Below are positions 11,431 to 23,221 of a DNA stretch of 64,000 nt, one piece after another (positions within the stretch are counted from its first letter, which is position 1; each line of letters opens with the position of its first letter). The stretch is taken from contig NC_133284.1 in assembly GCF_005239225.2 (NCBI RefSeq), positions 31,234,339 to 31,298,338 on the forward strand, given 5' to 3'. The notes beneath the pieces are model-generated. The model did not search any database, was not told the DNA's origin, and saw nothing but the letters and a program-made list of their open reading frames with translations. Made by a program: the position numbers and the translations under genes. This DNA is from Populus alba (lineage: Eukaryota > Streptophyta > Magnoliopsida > Malpighiales > Salicaceae).

Positions 11431-12550
11431 AGTGAAACCCAGGAACATGAGCAGCCTACTGTACCTGTTTTCCAAATTATACAGTAGCTCTAAATGACCC
11501 AGAATATGAATTGGATAGATAATGCAAGAACAATCGAGTCAGCTATAAAGTAATGAATACAACAACAATAAATCTGGTATTAATACCCAATCTGAAGGAG
11601 AGAGGTCAGTATATGTGTGTATTAAAAGTAAAATCGTATTTTTAGTTTAGCTTATATAAATCTCTTTGTATTTAGGTTAAAATAACACTTTAAAACATAG
11701 CGATTAATAAAAACTCCTTCTCTCTTATATTTATATTTTGAGTTAATTTGGATTCTTTTAACAATTAGTAATGACAGTAATAGTAATAGCAGTTAGTAAT
11801 AATGATAAAAATAATGATACTAATAATTATAGTAATAATTTATTATTTAGCATTGTATTTAATAGGGAATGAGTTTCACTAATTTTTAATTTTTTGTATT
11901 TTATATTTAATAACTCAAGGTATGAGTTTGAAAAATTGAGTTGTTTGATGTCTTTTTTTTTATTATTTGTCAAAAAAACATTTATTTAATCGTCTAATAT
12001 TATTTTTTAAAAATAAAAAATAAAACTCTATAATTTTTTTAAATTTCTTTTCCATTGCGTTAATATAATCACATAACTTATTCTACAAGTTTTGCGGATA
12101 ACGCATGACTTGCTTTTTATTACTTAACTTACGTATTTACAATATTATATCAAGTTTACTTTATCCTGAATTTTTTTATCTATTTCTTTATTCAAGTACA
12201 TACTACCAATAGTTTCCCCATGTTTTTATTTTTTTTATTTGTTTATTATTGTTGTCAATTTTTGTATTGTTTAACTAAAATAAAATCTATTTATTCAGCT
12301 TGATCAGGCTATAATTTAAATCATACAATAACTGGATTTTTTTTTCTCACAAAGAAAACGGGCCCCAAAATTTGTTCGCATGCTTGGGGAGTGGATCTAG
12401 TTTCTGAGGTGGTTGCTCCACAGCTCCAAGCTTGGAGGAGGGGGGGTTTGACCTGCTTTACATTTTCAGAAATTTTATTTTTTTTAATTATGTTATATTA
12501 AAAATAAATTTTAAAAAATATTATTTTAATATATTTTTAAATAAAATTTA
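11431..12550. other. Intergenic, no gene seen
   Basis: AT-rich spacer before the membrane-protein gene. At 12470-12550 a remnant of the MITE-like family with TATTTTAATATATTTTTAAATAAAA occurs. No coding signal was found. Confidence 0.5.
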
Positions 12551-12553
12551 CCT

Positions 12554-12559
12554 TATAAA
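12554..12559 (+). promoter_or_regulatory. TATA box of membrane-protein gene
   Basis: TATAAA lies 145 bases before the ATG at 12699, followed by a pyrimidine-rich leader. Confidence 0.45.
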
Positions 12560-12698
12560 GCACCAGTTTCTCCGACAACTTCTACTTCAACAAGTCCCAT
12601 TCCTATAGCCACCATCTCTACACCTGATTTCTGTATCTGTGCATTACAAATCATTAGCCACTACCACTACAAGATTTCTGGTGTTCGGTGGCACCAGC

Positions 12699-13691
12699 AT
12701 GGCTTCCGTGGTGATCTCGCGTAGACTCTCTCCTAAGTCACTAAAACCCTCTCCTCCATCTATTTCCTCCCTTTTCATCTCCCATAGACCCCAAAACCAG
12801 ACCCTTGATTCTAAGTCCACTCTTCCTCAACGACCCTTAAACCCTAATCTCAATCTCTCTAATTCCTTGTCAAGCTCTCCTGCTGGTTCCTCCATTCTTG
12901 AACACCATACAGATCCAAAACCCACAAATCTCACTCTCAATTTTATTAGATCACACTCTTATTCAGGTAATAAAACCAAAGATCATGACTTTATTCGGTC
13001 AACAATGAAAAACCCTAGAATTTTCTCTGCACATAGTATTGGACAAGCCCAAAATTCAGTTCAAAAGCCTGGTTTCAAGCAGAAGGTTTCTATTTTTGCA
13101 AAACCCATGAATTCAAGTTTGGATTTTAAGTTAAAAAATCCTAGATATATTGTGTTATTGAACCCAAAGCACAGATATTTTTCAAGTTCAGGTTCATCAT
13201 CAGATTCTGATGAACCCCAAAACCAAAGTGAGTACCCAAGTCAAAACCCTGATTTCAAACACCAAGAAATTGAGGGTCCAACTGCAGAAAGAGACCTCTC
13301 AGCTTTAGCTAATGAGACCAGAGAGGTTTTAGAAAGGACGATGAAGAACATATATGGTTTGAGCAGAGCAGTTGCTGTTCTGGGTCTGGTTCAACTTGTG
13401 CTTGGAGCTTGGATTTCTTATGTTACTAAAGCGACACCAATGACTGAGGTGTCAATTCAAAGTTTTGTGGCATTCGGATTTCCTTTGACGTTGGCATTTA
13501 AGTTGAGGCAAACATTGAAGCCAATGCTCTTCTTCAAAAAGATGGAGGAGCTAGGTAGGTTGCAAATTTTGACTTTGACTCTTCAGGTTACTAAAAATTT
13601 GAATATCTTCTTTGTGAGGCTTCGTGGGGTTTCTTTCTTGTGTATTGCTGGGATGTCTGTTGGATTGTTGTTCACTCTACTGTCAAGATGA
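12699..13691 (+). CDS. Organelle-targeted multi-pass membrane protein, unknown function
   Basis: This intronless gene encodes 330 residues. The N-terminus ([20 protein letters not shown]) is rich in Ser, Arg, Pro and lacks acidic residues, fitting a mitochondrial or plastid transit peptide. Residues 20-200 are low-complexity, rich in Ser, Asn, Pro and Lys, and include an [13 protein letters not shown] acidic-serine patch. The C-terminal 130 residues look like the conserved part: a short helix with [17 protein letters not shown], then three hydrophobic segments at about 222-242 ([19 protein letters not shown]), 252-267 and 310-328 ([18 protein letters not shown]). I do not recognise a named family. 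The frame is open upstream to 12639, but only a GTG occurs there; ATG at 12699 has a good context (A at -3, G at +4). A TATA box is at 12554. The function is unknown. Confidence 0.85.
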   Translation: MASVVISRRLSPKSLKPSPPSISSLFISHRPQNQTLDSKSTLPQRPLNPNLNLSNSLSSSPAGSSILEHHTDPKPTNLTLNFIRSHSYSGNKTKDHDFIRSTMKNPRIFSAHSIGQAQNSVQKPGFKQKVSIFAKPMNSSLDFKLKNPRYIVLLNPKHRYFSSSGSSSDSDEPQNQSEYPSQNPDFKHQEIEGPTAERDLSALANETREVLERTMKNIYGLSRAVAVLGLVQLVLGAWISYVTKATPMTEVSIQSFVAFGFPLTLAFKLRQTLKPMLFFKKMEELGRLQILTLTLQVTKNLNIFFVRLRGVSFLCIAGMSVGLLFTLLSR

Positions 13692-14209
13692 TTTCTTCCA
13701 TTTTGAATTTTTAATTGTCAGTTATCGTTATAAACAAATGTACTTCTCATGGTTGGATTTTCTTCAATTTCAGTCTGTGTAGCTCATCTTCATGTGTGCA
13801 TGAGTCTTGAATCTTTAGTCCTTGGACGTTTTCATTAGTTAATTTGATAGTGTCAGCTATTTTTCTACTCTAGCTTCATTTTCTCCTTGGCTTGGCTCTT
13901 AGGTGAGCTTTTAACTGTCACGAATTGAGGATATATTCATGTTGTTGGTCAGGGGTTGTCCAAACTTCCAAACAGGTCCAAGTGGATTCTTTCCCTTTTT
14001 AACTGCTTGGCTAATTTGGACCGAACAGCTCGCTTTTGATTGCTTCCTGTTTTGCAATTCAGTAACCTGAGGGAAAAGGGGCCTCCGTAAGTCACTCTGA
14101 AACGATATGAACAAGAGAGGGACGAGACTGAGCATAAAACGTTCTTTTTTATTGAAAATGGAGCTCAAAGCCCTTTTAAAAAAAAACTTTAACTCAATCG
14201 TGTTAAAAT
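13692..14209. other. 3' region and spacer
   Basis: Probable 3' untranslated region of the membrane-protein gene in the first 200-300 bases, then the decayed end of the adjoining LINE fragment. No separate gene. Confidence 0.5.
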
Positions 14210-14645
14210 ATAAAATTGAATACAAACTCATTAGAGGGTTACTGATTGTCCAATGATCTTTATCAAGGGTGTTTTTTGACAAATCGAATTTGGCTAACCG
14301 GTTTGCCGTTGCCTTAGCTTCACGAAAAGCATGTTACTTTAACTACTCACTCTCGTGTCAGCAAATCCTTTGTTTTGGATATCAGCAAAATTTACGTCAA
14401 CTTTTTTAGATTCCTGTGTTATGAGATTAGCCACAAGCATGGAATTTGACTTTAGAATTAGCTTTCGATTACGTAAAATCTAAGCAAGCTCAGGACCTTT
14501 TAATAGTGCCCATAATTCTACTCTGACAGATGAACAGATGCTCATGTAGATTGTGAAACCCTCAATCCAAGAACCGAGCCAATCTCTAATCAAAGCCTCC
14601 CGCATGTCCTGGGTGCTCTTCGCTACAACCATCCACATTTAGAAG
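14210..14645 (-). pseudogene. LINE-type RNase H domain fragment
   Basis: Read on the minus strand with frame changes, the sequence gives LNVDGCSEEHPGHAGG, then RDWLGSWIEGFTIYMSIC, VRVELWALLKG, LILKSNSMLVANLI and FREAKATANRLAKF. This is the RVT_3/RNase H-like domain at the C-terminus of plant LINE polyproteins (DGS motif, GxW...E...AL, REAN..AD.LA). Stops and frameshifts show it is dead. It may be the displaced 3' end of the LINE at 18420-22610, or a separate copy. Confidence 0.75.
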
Positions 14646-16096
14646 GTGTTTGGAGTTGCACCTGCGGGTGTAATTATGTTAAAACGGAGTTGTATATAGT
14701 TTGGCTAGATATGTACTATATTTTTTTATGCATATGGGTCCCACAAAAACTGAGCCTCAATTTCTAAAAATCAATTTTCATTTGCTTTTTGATGCATTCT
14801 CTCTCTTTGATAGCACTTTCTCTCACCTTCACCGACAAAAAAAATTTGCAGAGGAGAAAACTATCGGAAAAAAAAATATCAAAATGGCCCACAGATCTGA
14901 AAATCCTGCCTCCTATTCTAACCATTTCTAAGATATATCATTATTATCTCATTCCCAAATTTTTCAGCCTTGTTATTCCTTTCTGCTCCCTTCTCTCGTC
15001 TTGAAAACTATCGTAAATGTTTGATTAATTTATTAACATGGGTTTTGTCTGCTCTAAAATGAGTTTTCTTTTAGTTCAGCTAATAGTTGGATTTAATTGC
15101 TGCGTCTTCTTTCTTTATATAGCTGGAAAGAAGTGTAATATTTCATTTTGTGAGGATTTAATTAAGGTGTTGTATAATTGATGAAGTTTTGAGGGGTTTT
15201 TTTTTTCATATAAATAATCATTTTGTTTGTAACAAACAAAAATCATGAATTGCATATTGGACTGATCTGTGGAAAGCAGTGTTGAAAGATCTTGATTGCA
15301 GATTGGTTTTGATTTGTAGAAAATAGTGTTTAAAGTCTTGAATTGCATATCAGATCTGATTTGTAACAAGTAGTGTTTGCTATAACTAGGTAAAGTAGTT
15401 ACAATTGAAACAGAGGGGAAGTTACATTAATTATTTTAAGCACTGAATCACTAAACAAAGCCTAATACCCCTATCTTTTCTGAATAAATTTATTTGGTCT
15501 GTACTATATGAATTTGATGCTAGCTTTGATATATATTCTTCATGCGTTCCGTTAGATATTAAGGGAAACAAGACACTGTAAAAGACATCCAATTAAACAA
15601 AACTGAAATTCACTTTAAAAAAAATATCAGGAACAATTGTTGCTCCAATAATAACCCCAATAAATAGATAATGTAGTCAGTTTCAAAACATGAAATCTAA
15701 TTAGTAAAAAGCCGAGGAAAGAACAAATTAAAATTCACTGTTGATTTTTACAGTAAGCAAGTATATGACATACATGTAGTCATCTTTATAATTACCCCTC
15801 ATAGCCTGCTATTTTTTGAACTGTTTTGTCTTACAAATTATTAAAACTACATTGTATCAACACCTCATGCTTTCAATTCTCCTTAAATAAGGGTTATTAA
15901 AGTGTGTTTTGGTAAATCTATTCAATAAACTAAAGTGTTCCACAACATATATTTTAATACTTTTCAGTTTTTCTTATTATTTATAATAAGTATTTTGTAT
16001 TTTGTGTTAATGCTGATTTTTTCATATACATATGATATCATTGCTTGTTTCCTTTTGTTAAATGTTTTAAAAGATACAATGGAATGTCTTGAATCT
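14646..16096. other. Spacer, possible 5' part of a DNA transposon
   Basis: No coding exon is supported. The start GGTGTTTGGAGTTGCACC at 14645-14662 resembles a DNA-transposon terminus, and the CT-rich transcribed-looking DNA at 14780-15000 could be a leader for the Myb/SANT pseudogene downstream. Confidence 0.35.
15251..15380. repeat. Three diverged copies of a 46-47-bp unit
   Basis: Units start at about 15251, 15297 and 15344. Each has TGCA(T/G)AT, a GATCTGT- or GATTTGTA-like middle, and AGTGTT. Confidence 0.6.
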
Positions 16097-17116
16097 ATGG
16101 ATAAAGCTGTTTAGACAAAGAAAATGTTGCATATATTTTATGACCTCTGTATTAAGGCCATTGATATGGGAATGAGACCTAATATCCATTTTGATAAAAT
16201 AGGATGGAAATTTCTTATAACATCATTCAAAGAACAAACTGGTTATGCATTCACTAAATCATAATTGGAAAAAAAATAGGATGCATGCAAAAAGAATTGA
16301 AGGATATGGACAAAACTGATTTCTAAAACTAGTGTGGGTTGTTGTAGTGAATTAGGAAAAATTTTAGCCAGCGATAAGTGGTGGAAAGCAAAACTTCAAG
16401 TTAATTGCTCATGATCTTAACAATTTCATTTGTTGTTTTTAAATTTCATATTTTTTTTCAATACATGATGTTGCATTAATTATTTTTGTTTCTTTTATGT
16501 AGGAAATTAGAGGAGCTAAAAAATTTAGACATGTTGGTATTGAACCGTTTTTTAAGATTAAACTTGACAGAATGTATTCCAACATTGTTGTTATTTGAGG
16601 GTATACGTGGGCTCCATCATCAGGAGTACTTGGTGGCAATGATGTTAATCCTTTCATTAACAAAGTCAACATTGAGCTGATATAAAAGGAAGCGATAATT
16701 CAGAGGAGGATCAGATTCTAAATTTGGAAAATGACAGTCTCGAATGGTTGGCGTGGTGAATATGTCAAGCAACAATAACATAAAAAGTAGTGGCAAAAGA
16801 AAAGAAAGACCATTTTAAGGTTCGAGATAGAAAGAAGAAGACATCTGGAATTGGTGTTCAGTTGTTGTCATCGTGTGATTAACTACTTGAGAGTATGTCG
16901 ACTAGGAGTGATTCCACTTCTTTACATATGGATCGGCAAGGTTGTAGTATTCCTGAGGTGATGGCTGAGCTCCACTCAATTCCTAGAGTTTTAATTGATA
17001 ATGATTTTCATGACTTTGCTATGGAATATCTGAATTTAAGATGGAAAAGAGAAATGTGGTCTCGTATGGGTGGTCTTGAAGATAAGTTGAAATGGTCGAA
17101 TGTATGCATGAAGTAA
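16097..17116 (+). pseudogene. Myb/SANT-like domain protein pseudogene
   Basis: From the ATG at 16097 (followed within five codons by a stop) the frame reads LHIFYDLCIKAIDMGMRPN, then HFDKIGWKFLITSFKEQTGY, with SELGKILASDKWWKAKLQ after a frame change. This is the plant Myb/SANT-like (Myb_DNA-bind_3) domain found with PIF/Harbinger transposons. A GT-AG-like gap at about 16401-16502 separates a second part: KLEELKNFRHVGIEPFFKIK, DRMYSNIV, GYTWAPSSGVLGG, and a C-terminal part at 16895-17116 with CSIPEVMAELHSIP and FHDFAMEYLNLRWKREMW. Such proteins bind DNA and cooperate with transposase. Several stops and shifts show it is a pseudogene. It lies between two LINE pieces. Confidence 0.75.
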
Positions 17117-18419
17117 ATGCATTTAGTTGATATGGTATGATTTTATTTTCTAAAGCGTTAATCTATTAACTATGTTAAAGTGCTAGCTAAATTTAATGTA
17201 TTATGTTATTTGACATGCTTGATAATTTTTTTATACATGTTTACATTTACAAAATAATGAGCTGACAGTTTTAAAAAGAATTGTTTCCATTTGCAGAAGT
17301 TGGTTTCATTCATTGTATTATTCAACATTTGAAGTTGTGAGATGTGGGCATATCCATTTTGGTTGTTTTTAATTGCTTTGTATCTTTATTTAAATGTTGT
17401 TGTAGTTATGGACTTTTTATGTGAGTTATCGGATTATTGAGTTGTCTGTATTTGTTTTTATTTGGATTGTAATTTAAGAGATTAGTTGTTGTTCCAAAAC
17501 AGATTCTCTTTTACAGATGTTGTGTTATTGCATTGTTTAGATCGATGTCGTTTAATTTAATGCAAACATGTAATATTCTAGTGAGTATAACTATTTACCG
17601 TAAATATGTAATATTTTTACTGTTATGAATGTTTGTTTCAATAATTCAATATGTATGTTTGTTGTGAATATTGGTGGAAATAAATATTACAAAGTGCAAC
17701 ATTTTGAATGAGAAATTTATTAAAAGAAATCATGTTGCGGTGTGTGACTTTTAATATAATACCATACTTTAAAAAACAGGGAAGGAAGCCTTGTATAATA
17801 GTAGCTTCATTATCCAAATAAGATGGATGCCAACATAATAAAAAATGAAAAGCAGGAGAATGATAATAAAGGTGAAGACAATTGGCCAGCACAAAAAAAA
17901 ATGAAAAGAATAAAATAAATGGTACAAAAGTAAAGGATGATCAAAGGCTCAAATGAATGTCTATTTTGCAAAAGCTGCCAATGAAAATGATGTATGTGAT
18001 AGTTTTTATAGTGCAACAAACCATACAAGCAAAATTTTCAAAAATATAGAGACAAGATCTTAAATAATATAGAAAAAAAAATATAGGGATAAATAATCTT
18101 AAATAATAAAGACTGGACAAGAATTTGTTAGAAACCACGTGAAAGCAACAAGATGTCTAATATAAAAGAACATTTATATTTAAATTTTACAACTCATACA
18201 TGTAAGAACTTGTGCAGACAATTATATTAAAAACAAAACATGTACAAAAGATATATAGATATGCTTATTTTAGTAATGTCAACAAACAAATTCAAATTGT
18301 TTATACAAGGCATCATTTACTCTTTTTTTTTAATATAAGGAGGGATGCTTATATCATGTATTCCAATAACATAATTATCTTTGAACAAACATCTTAACTA
18401 TATTTGTTACAGGTAAGTA
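17117..18419. other. Spacer, no gene seen
   Basis: AT-rich sequence between the Myb/SANT pseudogene and the LINE. Open frames are short, and no domain was recognised. Confidence 0.5.
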
Positions 18420-18972
18420 AAAAACCTTCTTAGGCTTACATGTTTCATTCCCTAAAAACTTTTGAGTTTTTGCCCTTCCAAACATACCATAATGCTACTC
18501 TAAAAAGTACTGACCAAGGCATTCATTTATTAGTGCATTCATTGGAAGCAAGATTATTAATTAGTCATGATATTAATTCTGCACCAAAAAAATTCCTCCT
18601 ATCACTTGGTTTAACAAGGACTCGCCAAACATTTGTAGCTAGGGGATAGTTATGTACAACATGAAGTACTTATTCTAGCTCTAATGGGTAATTATGATGG
18701 TAAGGAGCTTCTGTAAGATTCGTACTAGCCCAATTTGCATCAGTCATCAAACAATCATGGGAAACTACTTGGACAAAAGCTTCGATTCTCTCCGGGCCTT
18801 TCCATTGCCATATCAATTTCCATAGGGGCTCCAAGTAACAATGACTCCTCTTCATAAATGCCTGCAGATCATAAGTAGATTGGATTGTAAACAAACCACT
18901 AGGGCAACTATGCCAATGCAATAAATCAATATCCATCGCACTGGAAGGGGGAGGATAGTTGACTAGAACCAT
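18420..18972 (-). pseudogene. LINE zf-RVT region remnant
   Basis: Readable pieces are LLHWHSCPSGLFTIQSTYDL and PLWKLIWQWKGPERIEAF (the reverse-transcriptase zinc-binding region), then ATNVWRVLVKPSDRRNFFG and VLFRVALWYVWKGKNSKVF (the region between zf-RVT and RNase H). Frame changes and a stop at 18670-18672 break it. Confidence 0.75.
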
Positions 18973-19082
18973 AACTACTTACTGCATAAGGAGTAAATGG
19001 GCAAATGAGTTCCATTTCCACTGATTATCATGTATCATGTTTGCCACAATATCATTCATTAAAGTCTCAATAATATCTTGCA

Positions 19083-19201
19083 CTACATAGTCGATAATCT
19101 CAGAGCTACTGGAGGCTTACATAGTCGTTAATTTCAAGGTCTGTGGGATAAGTCAAGGTGCGCACAAGCTGACCCGAACACCCATGTTAATCTAAAAAAA
19201 A
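19083..19201 (+). mobile_element. 5'-truncated SINE inside the LINE
   Basis: A 12-bp target duplication, taatatcttgca, flanks it (19071-19082 and 19202-19213), and the right end has an A-run. The body, TCGTTAATTTCAAGGTCTGT then AAGTCAAGGTGCGCACAAGC and TGACCCGAACACCCATGTTAA, matches the SINEs at 60027 and 61637. It lacks the A/B-box half. Confidence 0.85.
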
Positions 19202-19508
19202 TAATATCTTGCATTGCATGTTGTAATAACAACCCAAAACCTTCTAGCTATAGGCCTCCTAGTACTCTAAACAATCTGAGGCCACACCTTGCATATAGCC
19301 TTCCATAACGGGGGAATCTTTTCCTTTAACCTGCACTAAAAAAAAATCTAATCCTGAGACTTGACATGTTTATCCTAAAGAACCTTTGCCCAAAGACTAG
19401 TAGTATCATGAATAATACTCCATCCCAACTTTATAATAAAGCCTTATTCACTGAGTGTATACTTCTAAGGCCTAAACCTCTTTCTAGCTTAAGTTGTCAT
19501 AGAGTTTT

Positions 19509-20700
19509 CTAATTAAAGAGATGAACTTTACCTCTATCATCATTACCTTCCCATATAAAACTATGACACCTTTTTTCAATCTCATAGCATAGAGGTTTTA
19601 GAAGTATTAAAGATTGCATAGGAGATAGATGTATTGTTGCAAGCACTGATTTGTATAGCCTAATTCTCTCCGCTAATGACAGATTAATAGATTTCCAACT
19701 GGCCAACTTTTTACTCATATTCTTATATATGTGTTCTTGGCAATTCTCTGATGTAAGAGCGAAACTCCTAAATACTTCCCCGGGTCATTGGCAATAGAAA
19801 AAACACTAGCACGACTAATAGATTTTGCTAGGGTGGGAGAAACATTCATAGAGAAAAAAATATCTAGTTTTGCAAACACTCATTTTCTGCCTCGAAACAT
19901 CACAAAATAAGTTCAAACTGTGTAATACTCAATTCATCTAAACTTCAATAGCTTCTATAAATAGTAACATGTCATCCCCGATGCAAAGATGGGAGATATT
20001 AGGGCCTCTTTTATTGATCTTAAAGGGTTTTCAAAAACAACATTCAACCTCTTTACTAATAAGCTGAGATAGTGTCTCTAAACACAACACAAAAATGTAT
20101 AAGGAAAGAGGATCTCCTTGTCTAATCCCTCTTGATAAAGTGAGATGGGTTTAATTAGTTCCATAAAACTCTTAAGAAAGCTTATTCAATACACTTCATC
20201 ACAAAATCAACTAAGTAAGAAAACCAGCATCCATCAAAGTATCTCTGATGAAATCCAATCTAAAACGATCATAAGCCTTTTCTAGGTCCATTTTAATTGC
20301 CATATAACCTTTTCTCCCTTTAAAATTTCTCATAGGATTACTTTTTAAGCCACTGCTATATTATCAAGTAACATGTCTTCCAGGCAAAAAGCTACTCTAA
20401 TTAATAGAGATCAGTTTTGGGATCAGGAATTCAAGGTGATTAACCATTAGTTTCTTCAGGATTTTGAAATTGACATTGTATAGACCTATAGGCCGAAACT
20501 GGTATAGATACTCTAGTTTCAGTATCTTTGGAAATAAAACTAGGGATGCCTGGTTAATCTTAGATACATTAGTTTTTCCTTCAATAACTTTTTTTATAAA
20601 CTTGCAAACAGCAGGCCCACTATATTCCATTAAGTTTGATAAAAATAAGGTTAATAATTGTTTGGACCTAGAGCTTTAAAAGGTTTCATATCAAACAATG
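19509..20700 (-). pseudogene. LINE reverse transcriptase remnant
   Basis: Recognisable blocks are YLYQFRPIGLYNVNFKILKK (RT block FRPISLCNV) near 20500, RGIRQGDPLS-like sequence near 20115 with YTFLCCV or LCLETLSQLISKEV across a frame change, HLCIGDDMLLF near 19970, and SWKSINLSLAERIRLYKSVL near 19680. The catalytic site reads I-G-D-D instead of the usual F-A-D-D; the two aspartates are kept. Multiple shifts make it inactive. Confidence 0.8.
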
Positions 20701-21294
20701 CCTCTTTATTGGTGACTGAATCTAATAGATGATCTCTACTCACCTGGTCAATAAGTGAAAAAACTCCTTGAACAACAAAACTTTGTTTTGTCCCCTTTTC
20801 TTTAGAAAACGTTTTTGATAAAACTCTACTGCCATATTTTTTAGATTGTCTTCATCTCATACCCATTAATTATTAGTATCCTTCAGACATCTAATTATGT
20901 TCTTCTGACCCCTAATGACTACTTTCGTATGGAAATACTTACGAGTTTTTATCACCGAAAGAAATCCATTGGCATTTAGATTTTTTATACCAAAAGATTT
21001 CCTCCTGAGTTAAAATCTGAGTGTATTCCTTTTTCAAGTCTAATTCTAACCTATGCAAGAATTGATTCCTTCCACCATTTAAGGCCTTCTGAATACCTCT
21101 CAAGTATTGCAAGCACTTTTTTTTTCCAATAAAAAATATTACCAAAAACCTTAGGGTTCCCACTTCTTTAACTTGATTGTGAAGTCATTGAGTGAGGTCA
21201 CTAAATCCAAGTTTCCCTACCCAATGTCATGCATAAAGGTAGAAAAGGTTGCATGTGATATCCAGGCTACTTCAAATAGAAAAGGACAACATGT

Positions 21295-22022
21295 TTAGAA
21301 AACCATGTCTTTGGTGTAGAGCTTTGCAATGATAAAATGATGATCCGATTTAACTCTTGGCAACACCTTAATACACAGGTTTGAAAATTTCAATTTCAAT
21401 GGTTGATTTACAAGTCCTCTATCAAGCTTCTCAAAGTCTCTAATATACCATCTACTTTCTTGTCCTCTCCATGTAAACGTTGGACCAACATTGCCTAAAT
21501 CTATCAAACCACAATCTTAAGCCTAATTGCTGAAATGAAGGCACCTTTTTATATTGACGGGAGCCCCTTCAATCTTTTCAGTAACTGTTAAGATTTCATT
21601 AAAATATCATATAACATCTAAGACAAAGATATGTGTTGCGTTATAGCTCTAACCTCCTTGAAGCATTCTCGTTTAAGATGGTCTTTCAGGTTGACATAAA
21701 TCACATAACATAACCAAGGTGAACTTCCTCCTTCATCTACCAGGATGTGAATCAAATGTCTAAATGATTTTGGCACTTTTATATCAGCTTTGATTTTACT
21801 CTAAAGTAACCAAATACCCCATATTTACTTTTCGCTTTTACTCAAAAACTAACATCAAATTTTAGTTTCTCAACTATTTTCTCTGCAACCCGACCATTAA
21901 TTCTTGATTCAGCTATTGCTATAATATCAACCCCATATGTTTTCTTAAAATCATGAATAATAAAGCAGATAAAATTGTTGCTTCTTACCCCTTTACAATT
22001 ATAGTAAAACACACTCATTAAA
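21295..22022 (-). pseudogene. LINE APE-type endonuclease remnant
   Basis: The N-terminal part reads MSVFYYNCKGVRSNNFICF, then DIIAIAESRINGRVAEKIVE (near 22020-21860), equal to the WNCRG...E.RI start of plant LINE endonucleases. The C-terminal part reads MIDLGNVGPTFTWRGQES, then EKLDRGLVN and LPRVKSDHHFI (21507-21295), with the SDH catalytic histidine motif. Stops lie between them. Confidence 0.8.
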
Positions 22023-22265
22023 ATAACATTTAGAGAAGAAGAAAAACCTTGTGCATCCTCTTCATGGAGAAGAAGTTAACTCGTAAAATGTCCCCCTTGT
22101 TCTTCCATGATGGTATCCTCTTGTGATAAACCTTCCTCATTATCCTCCTCATTGATTAGAATTTTATTAACTTCTTTTACAGCCATAGGATCAGTGTCTG
22201 GTGGTCGAGGAGCATGACAAATATTGAACTCTTGTGTCTACCCACCTTGCATATGTCCTTCTCCA

Positions 22266-22555
22266 TGTCAAAGAACCATCCCAACCCAATAGCTTAAACT
22301 GTAAGGTAAGGTCCCAAGATATGATTTATATTATTCTCTACCACACCCCCTCAAGTAAAAGCCCTTTGGACTTGAAACTTGCACAGACCCATATTATCTT
22401 ATGCTTAATTTTTATCAAATCAATGGGGATGGTGAGATTTGAACTCGTGACCGCTTGGTCATTAAGGCTTTGATACCATGTCAAAGAACCATTTAAACCC
22501 ACTACTTAAACTGTAAGGTAAGGTCCCAAGATATGATTTATATTATTCTCTAACA
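22266..22555 (-). mobile_element. TRIM retrotransposon with intact target duplication
   Basis: Perfect 5-bp duplication ctcca (22261-22265 and 22556-22560) flanks a 290-bp element. On the minus strand the first terminal repeat (22555-22479) begins TGTTAGAGAATAAT and ends TTCTTTGACA. It is followed directly by TGGTATCAAAGC, a tRNA-Met primer binding site. The purine tract AGGGGGTG (22351-22344) precedes the second repeat (22343-22266). No protein is encoded; movement would need enzymes from another retroelement. Confidence 0.93.
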
Positions 22556-22610
22556 CTCCATCATAATTGTTAGTGTTGGCTGCAACATTTACTTTAGCCA
22601 TACCTTGCTT

Positions 22611-23043
22611 TGTTGCGAGTAAGTTATCTAGTGAATGCTAAGTATAGTAGTGAAGAAGAAGAAGTTAGGAAAAAGGGAAGAAGAATGTGTTCATGCATTC
22701 TGTATGGTTTTCCAATGAACACGCTTGGAAGGATAACGATAAAATTCAGGAGAGAATATTAATTTCTGTTATAAAAATAGCTATGCTTCTCTGTTGCATT
22801 CTTAGGGTATTTAAAGAACCCAAAATATCTATTCTCTTATACAATATACCTAGCATTCACACGTGGCTTAACTTGGTTTATTTATAAGTTTAACCGGGCT
22901 GCATGAAATGCAATCGTTTAACTAAAGTTTGAATTAAATGTCGCTTCCACAAGACGTTGTCGTTTATGCCTGATTTGAATTATACCCTTCTTTTCCTTGT
23001 GTTAGTCCCCATCTTTTTCTCTTCTTTTTTTCCAATCATGACA
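22611..23043 (-). repeat. 3' LTR of the gypsy element
   Basis: 433 bp, aligned with 28311-28735 over its whole length. It ends in TG/CA. The upstream (plus right) side holds a short purine tract, GGAAGAGGCAT, at 23054-23044. Confidence 0.9.
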
Positions 23044-23221
23044 ATGCCTCTTCCATGATTACCTCCTTGTCCTCAAGGTGTAACTCAGGAAATCTCAAAC
23101 AAAAATCTGCTGCATTTTCTCATGTTGCTTCTGTCAGGGGTAGGTCCTTTCATAATATTAATAACTGAGTGACTGCTACATTTCCTCTTTTGATCATTCT
23201 TCTATTAATGACATGTTGTTG

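Larger units (their letters stand above)
18420..22610 (-). mobile_element. Degenerate LINE (L1-like) retrotransposon, main body
   Basis: The minus strand carries, in order, the end of an ORF1-like region, an APE-type endonuclease, a reverse transcriptase and a zf-RVT region, all broken by stops and frameshifts. It is interrupted by a SINE (19083-19201), a TRIM (22266-22555) and, at 22611, a Ty3/gypsy element beyond which more ORF1-like sequence appears (28736-28930). The 3' end lies at or below about 18420. No poly(A) end or target duplication was identified. Such elements copy themselves by target-primed reverse transcription; this copy cannot. Confidence 0.85.

Noticed and set aside
12639..12698. 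Longer N-terminus for the membrane-protein gene
   Set aside because: The frame is open, but the first codon is GTG; the first ATG, in good context, is at 12699.
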